NCBI RefSeq assembly: GCF_958450345.1
Contig: NC_088780.1
Span: forward strand, 109,628,226 to 109,692,225
DNA: 64,000 nt
DNA from: Calliphora vicina
Taxonomy: Eukaryota; Arthropoda; Insecta; Diptera; Calliphoridae
Direction of reading: 5' to 3'
In this document: positions 31,737 through 44,861 of the stretch, piece after piece
How the letters are laid out: each line of letters begins with the position of its first letter
How positions within the stretch are numbered: position 1 is the first letter of the stretch
Made by a program: the position numbers and the translations under genes
Notes under the pieces: generated by a model
What the model saw: only the letters and a program-made list of their open reading frames with translations
What the model was told of the DNA's origin: nothing
The model's database searches: none

Positions 31737-32535
31737 TTTATACCCTACACCACCTTAGTGGGGACGGTACTATGCGTTTGTGCAGATGTTTGTAACGCCC
31801 AAAAATATTAGTCTAACACCCACCTTATAGTATACTGATCAACTCAGAATCATTTTCTGATGTGATGTGATGTCCGTCCGTTCGTCCGTCTGGCAAGCTG
31901 GTCGGCTGGCTGGCTGCCCATGTAAATCTTGTGCGCAGAGTATAGGTCGCAATTTTGAATATATTTCGATAAAATTCGGTACATATAATTTTTTCGGTCC
32001 AAGGACGGAGCCTATTGAAACTGCAGAAATCGGTCCATTATTTCACCTAGCCCCCACACAAATGTCCTCCCGAAATTGGACTTTATCAGACATAAATGTT
32101 TAATTTATAAGGTATCATCACAAATCTTGCTCCCAACATGTTTTATATACACAAAATTCATGTCACCAAATTTTATTATGATCGGTCCATAATTAGTCAT
32201 AGCTCCCATATAAGACCCGCTTCCGAAAATCACTTCAACGAGTATAAATCTCTTAAAAATGTTGGTATATACATAAAATTTAATACAAATAACTTTCATA
32301 TAGACATAAATAACACAATCAAATTTCATGGCGATCGGTTCATAATTAGTCATAGCTCCCATATAAGGATCATTTCCGAAAATAACTTTAACGAGCTTAA
32401 ATTTCTTAAAAATGTTGGTATACACATAAAATTCAACTTAAATAACTTTCATATAGACTAAATAACACAACCAAATTTCATGGCGATCGGCCCATAATTA
32501 GTCACAGCTCCCATAGCACTCTTCCGAAAATCATT
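31737..32535 (+). mobile_element. Helentron-like element, family HA copy 2 (3'-truncated)
   Basis: Starts with TTTATACCCTACACCACC, the inverse of the subterminal TGGTGTAGGGTAT beside the hairpin of copy 1. Then come GTTTGTAACGCCCAAAAATATTAGTCTAAC, GTCCGTCCGTTCGTCCG and GCTGGCTGGCTG. Three ~152-base units of CATAATTAGTCATAGCTCCCATATAAG follow (about 32190, 32341 and 32496). The terminal hairpin is missing. Both strands of the unit array are open for 106-107 codons, which reflects the repeat and not a gene. Confidence 0.6.
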
Positions 32536-35500
32536 CGAAAATCATGGATAGCCTACTCATTATTGGGAATTTTCGAAAAAGTGTAAATAAATATGCAATT
32601 TCAACGGATAGTGCGATTTAAATCCTCCAAATGAAATCTACTTTTGATGTAAATAATCTAAATTTAAGCCAAATCTCTAAACCCATAGCTGCAATCAGAA
32701 ACATAAAGCCTGTTTTGCATGACCCAATGTGTACTGAATTATTTTGCAAAGATAATTTTTCGCCTCGCTTTTGGTGTGGTAAATATAGCTAAAAATACTC
32801 GGTAATCTAAGTTCTCAATGTTTTCATAATATCGTTTTTGTATACCCTATAGCACCATAGTGGCTATTACCGGAAATTTGATTTGGGACTTGCGCTAAGT
32901 GTGATGTCTAACCAAATTGGGTATGGAATAACTGTTGTTTTGTTACGTAGGGTAAATAACCAAATCTACCACTTGAAATGTATTAAATGAACACAACAGA
33001 CATTGTAACTTTGTAAATAACGAGTTCATTTTACGAGTACCACTCGTATAAACTATTTAGCAAAATCACTTTAATTAGTTGCGGCATCATGCTTTATTAC
33101 TAATGGGCAAATTGTTTTTTTTTCTTTTGTTTGCCAGAAAAATATTTTCTACACTCACTCTTGCCTCAGACTGTTTTGTTTGCCACTGATTTTTATTTGA
33201 TTTGCTTTTGTTTTTGCAAAACATATTAAAATGTTTAAGGAATTTTTAAGTATCTTTTAGGTTGACATTCTTAAGTTTGGTATTTGGCGCTTTGACAAAT
33301 TGTATGCAATGTATCTTTATTTCTATTTTTTTTTTTAAATTTGTTGTCTTATTTTTAATGTATTTTTGTTTTTGCTGTTGTTGTCATTGCCGTCTGGTGG
33401 TGTAAAGTGATGCTGCTGGGTGTTGTTGCTTTTCATGTAAATAATAATCTATTTAAAACAAAATGCTCTTCTAAATATTATTGTTAATAGAAAAAGACAC
33501 ACAATGTTTATTTAATTATAAATTCAATTACCCACATTTTAATTAAATTAACGCTAAAATTGTGTTTTTTTTTGTTGTTTGTTTTTCAAATTTAATACCA
33601 AAATTCATTGAAATTGTTTTTAGTTGTTGATGCATAAGTTTGTATGTTTTTGCGTTTTATTAATAATACTTCGTTTATAAAAAAATGTTTAGCAAAGCAT
33701 TTTCTGGCTTAAATTCATTTGTAATTTGTTGTTATTCATTTACTTTGTTACCAGAATTTATTAATTGTTTGAATTTTTACTTTTCATGAGAATTAGTGTT
33801 AATTTTGAATGTCATTTGAATGGATGGGTGTCTCTTGTAATTATAAACCCTTCTAAAATTTGAAACACGTTTAACATGACAACCACTGTGACCATGGAAT
33901 ATGTATGATAATTTGACACTTTTTCACAAAGTGACAAAACAAAATAATAAAAAAAACATTTCATACAAATGAAATAAAAACTGCAAGAAACAACGATTTA
34001 GCTTTCGTTTGGCCATTACAAAACAATTAAAAAGAAAAATTCGCAAACATATTTCTATACGTTTAGTATTTTTCTCTTTCGTTTTATTTTGTTTTTTTTT
34101 TCAAAATTATTTTATGAATTTGCACATGTTTTCATGTTTTGCTTTAATATTCAAATAAATATTCGTTTAAATTGGTTTCTTTTTCAATTAATGGGAAATT
34201 TTACAATTTTTATTTTCTAATTGCCATAATTCACAGAATTAATGGTTTAAAAAATGTAAATATAATCGCTGAAAATGATTAAATGTTGTAAACTACAACG
34301 ATTTCGCATTAAAATGTATTTAGGGAACAGACATTTAGATAAATAAATCGTCTCATTATTGTTGAAGGTTGGTTATGCCTACATTTTGCCATAAACATTT
34401 AATCCATAATTTCAAATTGGGAATTGATAAAAATAAAAATATTTTGCACCAAAAAATCACATAATTCCCAAAAATTAATAAAAAAAAATCCAAAAAAATA
34501 GTAATTTTGGTGTTTTTGCCCATTGGGACCACATTTATTTCGAGGTCTAATCAAAACATATTCTCCGCTCTGGGATAGGACAGCCAGAAAAGTAGACGCA
34601 TATACAGTATTGGCCATAACTAAAGCAAGCATGTCAATAGCAAATATTTTAGTTTGGCAGTGAAGGGTATCATATGGTCTCGAAACTCCTGTACTGAAGT
34701 TCCATTCTTCGAATTCTATCAATCAAACTAAAAGCGACAACCTTAAAATCACCCCTTTTTAAAGTAAATAATTTTTAAATGTTACCATAGGATTGATAAG
34801 TTCATACAGTATTTAATACTTCATTTTTACAACTTCACGAATATAAAATTGCCATATGACTATTTACTTAAATTGAAAGAGGAAAAAAAACAAATAATAA
34901 AATCGTTAAAACTCCCAACACTAGCAGCAAAAGAACATAAAAAACAAAGGCAAAAATAACTCGTAAATAATAAATAATTTACGACGACAAATTTGTATTA
35001 GTTTCTAATATCGATGTTAATTTTATGATCTATTTAACAGAATTTTTACGACCGAAAAGATTAAAATTAAAACAATTTAATACTAAAAAAAGCTACAACT
35101 GAAACTAGAAATACAAACCTGAAATACAAATTCCTTAATCTTTCATTTCTAATGTGGCATAAAGATTTTTTCACTCTTTCACAATATTTTAAGTCAGCCA
35201 GTTTGAATTCAAAACGACTTCTATGGTGGAACGAAAGCAGAGTGGCAGGGAGAGAATGAAGTAGGCAACAAACAGTAGTACACATAAATATTTAAAAATA
35301 AAATTATGACTAAATGAGTGGATGGATGAGTGGTTCGAGGTACTTAATATACAAAATAAAAACAACAACGGAACTAAACAGAAAATATTTAAAGAAATGA
35401 GAAGAAAAACTCTGACTAAACGCACTTTTAAAAATGACATGTTACCAGGACGATTCAAACATGTCGATTTAATTGCTTTTTTACAACTTTAAAGATTCGT

Positions 35501-35969
35501 GCTTAAAACAACATCATTTTAGATTTCTTTATATGTATGTATTACACATATTCAACTTCTTTCATACTTGTCCATTAAGTGGATGTTGGTCAGACGTGAT
35601 AAAGAGTTTATTCATCAAGCCTTTTTGCAGTTTTTTTAACTTTATTACACGGCTGCCTACCGAAACGTAATGAAATGTTTAATTTCGGTTTGATTTAAAT
35701 GATTGATAAAGTTTACAAAAATTTAAATACATGACATTGGTGGTACTTAAGATAGGGTCACACATGGCAAATATTTGACGAAAAAGACGTAACCGCTAAA
35801 TAAAATATATTTTAATTTTTTTATTTATTGTCAAAAACTTTTCTTTAAGACAATTCAAAACAAATATATAGTTTTATTTTATTTAATTCTGTTTGATCTT
35901 ACAAAACACTTGTAAGAGTAAACACGTCAAACAAATGTGTGCTATAAAAAGTGGTTACGCAACCTTTAG
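32536..35969. other. 3.4 kb AT-rich DNA, no gene recognised
   Basis: Apart from a short HA-like 5' fragment near 32852-32880 (TATACCCTATAGCACCATAGTGG) I see no element ends. (TTG)n/(TGT)n patches occur near 33370-33430. Minus-strand frames at 34399, 35067 and 35189 have no domain and no good start context. It could be intron or intergenic DNA of a gene outside the window. Confidence 0.35.
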
Positions 35970-36894
35970 GGTTGCACAGTGGGGCAGAATCGAAATATTT
36001 TGGAAATAAATCTGGCATTTCTAAACGGCTGGTCCGATCGGGATAAAATTTGAGTTGGGTGTAGCCAAGCAGTATTCGAGTTTAAGTTATTAAAATGGGC
36101 CCTACAAATAATCCAGGGGCGGCGCTATGGGGGCTCAAAGTAGGGTACCTTCGACATGTAAGAGCAATATTAATTACGAATCCAAAAATAACCGATTTTC
36201 AATTTAAAAATTAAAAAAATAGTATATTTTTGCTGTTTTTGGGACAAAAAGGTGACTTAACTCTTTTTTTAATAAAAAAGTTGTTTTTTTTCATATACAA
36301 ATTTTATGTTTTTCTATAAAGTTTCTTTATGGAGAACATTTTGGTATAAAAAACATGTCCTATTTTCGAAAATGTCGGCCCTACGCCCTTTGGAAATTGA
36401 CCTATTTTTTATCAAAATTTCAACTTTGGGCCACATGTTCTACAATCCCAAAGCTGGGATCAGAAAACGGAAACAGAAAACGGAAACCCTGATGTGTTCC
36501 CTATTTATCCCTAAAGTATTTACCCAGGTATTACATGGTCGGGCTTGGTCGGGTAGCCTTCGTCGATAAGCCAGCAACGTTTGTAGGAAGCCAAATTACT
36601 CGCGTTATTCACTAGATGTCGGTAGCAATGCTGGAAAGAGCAATCGAAAATTGGACCTACCATATGAACCACATCGTGAATGATGTGGTTTGGTACCTTG
36701 TACATTGTATTGGTACTAGGGACAAATATTGCCCGATTTCCTCCATACTTTACGGAATAATTTCAGAGTGCTTAGAACTAATTTGTACACAATTTTATCA
36801 GGATTACCGCATAATTAAATTTCATTCAAACCGGACTAAATGTTTAGAAGTTACAGATTTATTTCTCTCTTTTTTTCTAAACCACTTAGAATTT
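35970..36894. repeat. GC-richer unassigned repeat-like block
   Basis: TTGCACAGTGGGGCAGAATCG at 35973 opens a block with CCAGGGGCGGCGCTATGGGGGC near 36113, unlike the flanks in base content. At 36530-36720 a second block has CATGGTCGGGCTTGGTCGGG and ACCACATCGTGAATGATGTGGT, the latter a 22-base palindrome. The 87-codon and 109-codon frames here have no recognisable domain. Probably old element bodies. Confidence 0.35.
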
Positions 36895-37005
36895 CATAAG
36901 GACCCAGAATATATGTACATATATACTTTTGTGGGTCTGCGATGAATTACAAACGGAATGTCGTAATCAATATACCCCCATATTTTTTGATGGTTGGTAT
37001 AAAAA
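36895..37005 (-). mobile_element. Repeat family HC, copy 2 fragment
   Basis: Matches the outer parts of 26262-26893: ATAAGGACCCAGAA, GTCTGCGATG, ATTACAAACGGAATG, AATCAATATACCCCC, TTTTTTGATGGTTGGTATAA. It shows the state before the hAT insertion. Confidence 0.6.
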
Positions 37006-38564
37006 TATGTTAACTTTCTCAAACTGAATTTTTATTAGAACTTAATATTTCTAAACTAAAAGTATAAAGTAAATAAAATATATTTATCGAAAACGAACCA
37101 TTCTAGAACATTTTTAATATGGAAATTAATAACAACGTTTCGATTATTAATAGCTCTGCACTCTACATAAAAAAACGCACATTCTAGACATTATATAGAA
37201 TTCTATATCGAAGAAATTTTACGAACAATTTATTAATTTTCGAGATAATTTCGAATCATTTTGCATAGTATAGTGGGTCCTTAAATTAAAATAAGGTCTA
37301 GCTATGTCAGTCTATCTGTTGAAAACACGATAGGGCCTAAAGAGAAAGACATTTCAGGGTTATGATTATAGATTGAATTGTGTTAACCCTCTGAATGATT
37401 TTATTTGAAAAATACAGATGACGAGGCTGCTCCCATGTTGCATGTTAAATGCTAATGTTGATATGCTGATGATGAAAACGGGATGAAGATGACGATGGCG
37501 TTGACTACGAAAATGATGTCGATGACGACGACAATGCAAAACGTTGAAGATGATGATGTGCTAAGACACCGCTGAATGCTTTTAAATAAAGCGCATCGAA
37601 TGTCATTTTCAAAACAAATACAAAAGCAACAACAACATTTTTTAAATTAAAACAAAACTGCAAAACTGCATTTTTCAAAATATATTAATTGCAGTCAAAA
37701 CTGTAAACTGAACAGCAAAGACATAAATAAAAAAACAATAATTTGTCTGTCTGTCCATCCATCCGTCCCTCTCTGTATAGATATTTGGAGTTTGCCAAGC
37801 GCAGATCACATGCCAGGCGGCTGGCTGGTTTATTCATATGGTTTATTCAAAAAACTAAATGCAATAGAAATGTCAACAACCAACTAGACTGATAAATAGT
37901 CCCACTTATTGCTCTAATAGATCAATATTAACCCACCAAAAGTGAAAAGCTAGCAAGAGGATGTACAAATTATAAAAATTATGAAAATATTTTAAACATG
38001 TTGCCTTTATTTATGATTCATGTTTGTGAGTGTATAATTGCGGAATGAGAACAAGTTGTTTTAATCGTTTAGCTATTGATCCATGAGGAGATTTTAAAGT
38101 GAAAATTAAGATGTGACATTTAATTTGTGGTAAAACATAACGTTTTGCAGATTTGTGCGATTTTAATAAATCAGTGCAATGGTTATTTGATGTTATTAAA
38201 TGCATGAAAAAATTCATTAAATATTAAATAGCGTTAAGGCACAAATTTCGCTCCAACTGTGATTGACATCTACAGTTAAATACATGGCTTTATATACGGA
38301 GTTGCCCAATCCGTGCACCAAACTATTTAAGTATTGTTACCCGAGAAAAACTGTATTAGTCCCACTACTGGTTCTAGAACGCATACATACGGCCAGTACT
38401 AGTTGTAGTTTTTCGGTTCGACCAACGATTTTTGTTCAAAATTGTCATCTTCTGTTCTGTTATCAAAATGGAATAAGATTTACACAGGGTTTTAACAACA
38501 AATCTATCATTATTCTACAATGAATTGCAAGTCATTATGTTTAGTTTTAAAAAGTGTAGACACA
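37006..38564. other. AT-rich DNA with GATGA/GACGA simple repeat, no gene recognised
   Basis: A cryptic (GATGATGACGAC)-like tract lies at 37460-37560. TCTGTCTGTCCATCCATCCG lies near 37745 and GGCGGCTGGCTGG near 37815. Frames at 38011 (-) and 38263 (+) have no motif; the latter may be the 5' side of the next element. Confidence 0.35.
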
Positions 38565-39214
38565 ATGGAAAATGAAGCTAGAAAAAAAATTGTGCACAAA
38601 TATCTAGAAAATCCGATTTTGTAGTGTTAAAATATAGCCAAAATCTGATTTTCGGCAGATACCAGGTCAAAATTTTTACGTCTCGGTTGCTCGAGGTTGT
38701 GTGGCCTTTAAATATGAATACGTAAAATTGAACAAATATATTAATTTGGCAAGCAATCCGCAACTGCGGTTTGATGAGTCAAGCTTTTCAGATATGTTTT
38801 TAAAGAATTTTCAGAATTATATATAAAAAGAGAATTTGGAAAAGCGATTGCTGTCATTTAAAAGACATCACACATCTGATACAAAGTTTCAGCCATGTTA
38901 TCATTATTCAATGACAAGTTGTCATTACTCAAATACAACTATGGAGTGGTATAATGAGAATAATATTGATGTTATACCAAAACACATCAATTAAACAAAT
39001 TACCTAAATCTTCGTCCGATCGAGATATATTTGGGCAATTGTTAAACGTAAATTGAAAAAGAGTGCAGGAACAGTAAATAACCAGATTTTGATGAGAAGA
39101 AAGTGGAATAAATATGCTGGAATAACGGTAGAAGTGGGAAGATGTGTTGTGCAGCTATTAATGGGAGGCATAAGAAGAAAAGCCAGACAATTTATTCGCA
39201 ATAAAGACACATAA
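38565..39214 (+). pseudogene. mariner/Tc1-superfamily transposase remnant, many frameshifts
   Basis: Starts MENEARKKIVHKYLENP, then breaks. Fragments in order across three frames: GQNFYVSVARG (38665-38700), LIWQAIRNCGLMSQAF, NLEKRLLSFKRHHT, SCHYSNTTMEWYNENNIDVI, LRPIE (around 39010) and RYIWAIVKRKLKK, to a stop at 39212-39214. Known: HYS..., LRPIE.YWAIVKR and the WQAI.NCGL block are characteristic of insect mariner/ITm-like transposases, with the last catalytic acid just before LRPIE-type motifs. At least four frame changes and an in-frame stop make it inactive. It resembles the remnant at 15665 in style but is a different copy. Confidence 0.85.
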
Positions 39215-39690
39215 ACCTACAGTTATATATTTTTTAAAGCTTAATAAATTACCTTTAATTTCATGTATAAAATTTTAACATACGTTGTTTCATTTAAAAG
39301 TTTTGCTCGCTTTTATCCGTACGGATTTTAAGTGGCCACTTCTTTATTTGGGTTGAAATCTTTTACTAAGCAAACAAACGTGCTTAACGGAATATACTAA
39401 GGGTGCTCATTTAAGCTCGTCAAAACTCAATTTCCCAAACATTTTAAATGAGCAAAAAAGTTCCTTTTGTTGTATATCATATATCAATTCTGTTTTATTG
39501 GTGTCCATAGAGATCGGAAAGGTTTATAGATTTTCTTGATCACTTGATCACTTAAGTTTAAGAAATTGAAAATAAATATATACCAATTGAAACATAATGA
39601 AAGACATTAGTGTTTTTTTAGCCACAGTTAACAACAACAGAATACACTGATATCTTTTGTATAGATAAACAAGTATATTGTGCATAGTTT
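39215..39690. other. AT-rich flank, no gene recognised
   Basis: GTGGCCACTTCTTTATTTGGG near 39332 may be the right end of the transposon remnant before it, but the left partner was not found. Confidence 0.3.
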
Positions 39691-39770
39691 AGGAGTAAAA
39701 TTCATTTGTCGGGTTTATAACCCGACAAATTAATTTTGAGTTGTATCACTTTTGAACTGGTTGTGCGATA
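39691..39770. repeat. Perfect hairpin next to a shared motif (copy 1)
   Basis: TTTGTCGGGTTTATAACCCGAC followed by AAAT is a complete palindrome of about 27 bases. It is followed by TAATTTTGAGTTGTATCACTTTTGAACTGG. The same pair, inverted, is at 61425-61505 with an imperfect hairpin. Confidence 0.65.
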
Positions 39771-39819
39771 TAGATTTAAACTTAAATTTTAAAGCATCAT
39801 GGCTAAGTACAAAAATGGT

Positions 39820-41200
39820 AAAATTTTTCAATTCTGTGGATAGATTTTTTTTTTAATTTTTATTATTTTACGCAAAGCCACATAATAGCAACAAAATGAG
39901 ATATCGATCATAAAAATCTATTGATTCTTTTCGAATTTATTAACAATTAAGTTATTTCGTTCATTTTCACAAAATTTTAATTTTTTGTTTGATATACATA
40001 AAATTGAATAGTTAATGTTCTTCTTAGAATTGATTGAATTTTGAAAACATTTTCGCCATGAAATGTACAAATTTTCACATATATAATGCGTTTCAATCGA
40101 CTCAGTACTTTCGCAGTTATAATAACAAATTCAAGCATTTTTTTTTTTGTTTTAAAAAAATCATGGAAAATCGAAAACGGCAGAAATTGTCAAAAATAGA
40201 TCTTAAAGAAATAGACCCAAGCTTTTTTTGAGCTAAAAAAAATTTAAAAAATCATCCATTTTGAAAAAATTCAACAAAGTTTTTGATTTTGCAAAAAAAG
40301 TCAAAAAATTTTATGTTTTGAGTTACAAAATATTTATTTTGATAGATATCCCACTCGCATTCCACTAAGCGACCAAATAATGTTCAAGGAAAATATCTAT
40401 GCTTTATTTTTTTTAAAAAAAAGGGCCCATTTTAAAAAAAGTCAAAAAAGTTTTTGATTTCGGAAAAATTATTAAAAATTTTTTATTTTTTTTTAAATAT
40501 TTTTTTTTCGAAAGATTGAAGAAAGAGCTATCTAAGATATTTCTTCAATCTATCTAGAGCTATCTAAACATTTTGCTAAGAACAATAGGTAATAAGATAC
40601 ATGGATAAGAAAAACCACCTGCTTGTACAAAATGTAAAATTTTGACCCTCTTTAACTCAGAGAGTTCTCGACCGATATTGTTGTGTCTGAGTTACTATCC
40701 TATAGAATAACATTGGTGCAAATTTCATCCCGATCGAAAGACATCGATTTCAAAGTTGGTTCACTTGACAAAAAATGCCCCATATATATTTCCGCCGTTT
40801 TAAATTTTTCATTAGTTTTTTTAAAACAAAAAAATTAGCTATTTTCACGTAAAAAATATATTTTTAGCTTGAATTGGTTATTATAACTCCGAAACTACTG
40901 AGCCGATTAAAACGCAATATATAAATGGATTAAAGTTATGTAAATTTAAATTTGTCTATGTTTATTTCAATAATATGGGACTAACCGTTTTTGAGTTAAC
41001 ATTAATTATGTGGAGAAACGTTTAAAAAAATTCACAATTATTTATTAAATTTTTTTTTAAAAAACACTCTCCATAGAATTTAAAATTTGGATCATATTTG
41101 TACTACTGGAACAACAATACATCAACATTTGGTAGTAGTTTAAAAAGCCTCTAAAATTTGTTTGAGGTTTTATGCCCTGTGTAATACATATAGAAATTTA
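39820..41200. mobile_element. Inverted-end repeat family F, copy 2
   Basis: Shares with 30416-31480 the left part (TTCAATTCTGTGGATAGATT, GCAAAGCCACATAATAGCAACAAAATGAGA, TTGATATACATAAAATTGA) and the right part (GGGACTAACCGTTTTTGAG, TATGTGGAGAAAC, CTCCATAGAATTTAAAATTTGGA, GGTAGTAGTTTAAAAAGCCTCTA). Its middle (40200-40800) has extra material, including GACCCTCTTTAACTCAGAGAG. No gene; the 65-codon frame at 40034 is repeat-derived. Confidence 0.72.
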
Positions 41201-44154
41201 CTTAGTTTCGAATATCATCATTCTAAGAATAATAATGAATTATATTACGATTAATTTAAATTCTTTGACAAGTGTCTCAATCGATTCTAAAAAAATAATT
41301 GCTAAATTTACTAGCAGTTTCTATAGGACAAACGAGTAAACTGAGTAAAAATTTAACATGTGTTTGGTTTTAGTTCTTATAATATAACCTAAAATTAATT
41401 TTCACTGAACTTACTAGCAGAACTTACTAGTTAGAACTTTAACTTTTCAATGCATAATTCATAAAAATATTTAAAAGATCAAAGACTTAACATATCAAAT
41501 ATAATTATAAAATGTTGTCACATCATAATAATGTCTCTTGCAATGATCTGTAAATTATCATATGTCTTCCATTTTATTTACTTAATAACTCTGATGCTCA
41601 CTCTATTAGGGGCATGCACAGGAATACACAAAAATAATAAAATTTTTCAATAGATATGTACAACAAGAAAGAAACTAAGAAAACAAAGTAAAAATTAACA
41701 AATTACTTTGATAACATTTTAAGTCATTTGATACCATTTATTAAAGATTAAAGTTTAAAAGAAAAAAGACAACAGAAAAATTGTTCTATCAGAACGAAAT
41801 AATTGCCAAAAGCTTGGATTTATGAGAACTTTGTTTCAAAATTTTTGTTTCGTATGCTTATTATTTTTCGCGTAGTGCATAATTAATTTATTGTCTCCTG
41901 CCTTTGTGTTCATTTCTGAACACCTCTATTTTAATTTGCAACATCTTTAGGTTGCTTGATTATGCTGCTGTCTGTCTGTCCATCCGTCCCTCACTGTGTC
42001 TGTCTACATGCAGTTTTCTGCATTAAATTTAGTTTTTATGTCTTTTGCAGCCATTGCATGTCGCAAACTCACTTTTAACGGCAAAACTGCTTTATGACTT
42101 ACTGGATGACTGGCTGGTTGGCTGGCTGTTTGTGTGTGAGTATGAAAAATAAAAACACTGACTGTCATTTGTAATTAAGCCAAGTGATATTTCAACTTAA
42201 TTATTATCATTTAATTGCAATTAAATAATAAAGAAGGAAAATTGAAATTGTTGCATGAAATTTAAGTCATAAAATATTTATTTATGTTAAATATGTATAT
42301 CATTCAGCAAGTAAAACCATTAGTTGATATTAAGACTATTTTAGTAAACGAATGCGAAATGAACCAATAATGTTTTCTTAACATTTAATCACTTTACAAA
42401 CGATGTTGTCTCTTTTATAATGGTGGGATAATATGGTTTTTAAATAAACTTTTATTATTTTATTTCATTAAAAACTATTTTTAAGGAATTTTAATCATTG
42501 TAATTAAATTTAAACTTGTCAATCATGTATATTAAACTATGGAATTAAATAGATAAATAAAAAATCGTGGCACAGTGTGTCGACGATATTCTAATAAATA
42601 ACTCACCTAAAAATATTATAAAAGAGGAAAGGATTTTAGGAAGAAAACACTAAATTTAGAATTACTTAACTAATTCAATATTTTCCACTCTCAAATTCAC
42701 TGTGCATTTTTTTCAGGTAACAACAAATGTAATAAATTCCAGCGGAAATGACTTTAATATAAACAGGAAACGTAAATACTACCATTTTACAGTATTTATA
42801 ACTACACAAATGAAAATTCCAAAAAAAAAAAATAAAAAAAAAAGTTAAGAGAGCAAGCGAAAATATTACAAAAGAGAGTGAGTGATGTAAAAAACAAGTG
42901 AAAGCTGATTTTCAGACTCTGCAACATTTTCAGGAGTTTAGCAACATGTTTAATTGTTTAACACAATACAACATGTAGCTAAAGCTATAAAACTGTAATA
43001 AACTTGTTGGATTTACTTTTTTTCCCCCAGTTTGCTTGTTGGCTTTGTGAGTAAGAGTTATTTAATCTTTTTCAATTATCATGATGAGGTTTTATGACTT
43101 CAGAAAAAAAAACGAGTATGAGCAGGGTAGAGAATGTTGCTACAATTGTAACCACTTAATAATATGAATGTATGTTTTTGTTGTTAAATTACAATTATAT
43201 GGCTGAGACATGCGTATTAAAAACATTAAAAATCCCCCTCGGTCTTTAAAGCTTTCATAGATAAAAGATGGTGAGTGTGTGTGTGTATGATGATGATGGC
43301 ATTTGATAACATTATAATCTGAGAAATTGATTCAAATGGCAATTTGGTTGGAATTGCTCAATGTCATCGTACTATTAACGATTTAAGATGTTATTTTTTC
43401 GTTTTTTGTTTATTTGTCATTTTCGTATAGCATTTAATTTTGTGATTATAGCAACCGTTATAATATTAATGATGGTAATGTACAGTGGGATTAGAAATCG
43501 AAGAAATTGAAATATATTTCATTAAAATGAAAATGTATTATCAAGTAAATTATTCTTTTAATGACAAACATAAATTTTTAGGGCAAATTTCAAAATATTT
43601 ATATTGATCATTTTTTACGATGGAAATGTTTGGAAATGTCTATTATTTTTGTGTACTCACAGTAATAAACTTTATTAGAGCAACAATTTTGAATGCAAAT
43701 TTTTAAAGTTGAGAAATGTTTTAGCTTTATTTTATTTTTCGATAGCATTTTAGTAGCTTTATGTTTAGTGCAAAACCCTTGTTTTTTTGTTTCCAATATA
43801 TTAGCGATAAAATTGGGTTCAAAAACGTGACAAAAACTAAAACTCGTTTTATACTGCACCTAGACAAATGAAAAAATCAGCGAATTGGAATATAAAGCAA
43901 TTTTGTGTAACCTATTTAGAGGAATGTGCGAATATTTGAAATTTCCTATGGATATTTCTACAATCCAGAACGCGACATTCGAACGCCCTTGAAGTTAAAA
44001 AATATTGCACTAAATGCTTTCCAATTCTGCTAAAAGTTTGATAGCGAACGAGACACATTTTAAAAATTAAGATAAACTGTGGCATTACAACTTAATTTTG
44101 TTTGGATTTTAAATTTTCAGCTACTTGATTAGAACGAACGCAGATTAAATACTG
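41201..44154. other. 3 kb AT-rich DNA, no gene recognised
   Basis: Simple tracts: TGTCTGTCTGTCCATCCG near 41970, GGCTGGTTGGCTGGCTG near 42113 and (TG)n/(ATG)n at 43268-43300. A minus-strand 83-codon frame at 43608-43859 is Lys/Phe/Asn-rich without a domain. No RNA gene seen. Confidence 0.35.
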
Positions 44155-44440
44155 AACATTACACATGGAATAATTGAATAATTTTGAATTCGATTATTCA
44201 AAGCAAAGAATAAGTGATTAGTTAGAAATTTGAATAATTTCAAAAAAATTATTGAATTTTGTGTAACTTTAGTTTTTTTTGCATTATATTGTATTTTTTT
44301 TAAAAAAAATATTAAAATTTAAAAAATTTAAATTCAAATTAATTGATTAATCATATTTTTGGTTAATCAGAAATATTGATTAATTGATTAATTGATTAAA
44401 CACAATATTTGATTATTCGATTAATCCCACATCCCTAGTT
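44155..44440. repeat. AT-rich hAT-like remnant
   Basis: The left side, CATGGAATAATTGAATAATTTTG, and the right side, GATTATTCGATTAATCCCACATCCCTAG, resemble the GATTAACC/CCCTA architecture of the hAT element at 23465. Several ATTGATTAA words cluster. Target duplication not found. Confidence 0.3.
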
Positions 44441-44861
44441 TTTATTCCAAATGTAAAAAAATGATGCCAGATTATGATATAGATTTTTACTAAGATTTTA
44501 ATTTTGGTAAATAAAAAAAACAAGTTTTCATATTTTATATTTTTTATTCCACTGTACAATAACAATGACGTCTTTGTATTAGTTCCATTTTTGTTATTAG
44601 TAGGTGTCAGTTGTGACATTTTGTATTTATGAGAGTGATTTTTTGTTTGACTTTTATTTGATTATAAATCATAAATGTATTAAATTCACATTAAAATATT
44701 ATTACTTAGAAATTTCGAAATATTTTTGTGGAACATTTTTAAGTAGTTGTCTTTTATATTTTGAAGAGTATTATTAAAATAAGATGTTAATTTGTTCACA
44801 TTAATATTATAAATGTTGCTTTCTGATACTTAAAGAGTTGAAGTTTTGAAATAAACACATA

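Noticed and set aside
32105..32461. Overlapping 106-107 codon frames on both strands
   Set aside because: They follow the 152-base units of a Helentron-like repeat and repeat with it; openness on both strands is a property of the unit.
36306..36945. 87- and 109-codon plus-strand frames
   Set aside because: No recognisable domain; the region is a patchwork of repeat-like blocks and the second frame ends in repeat HC.
37460..37560. GATGA/GACGA tract as an acidic coding exon
   Set aside because: Stops in the relevant frames and cryptic simple-repeat structure.
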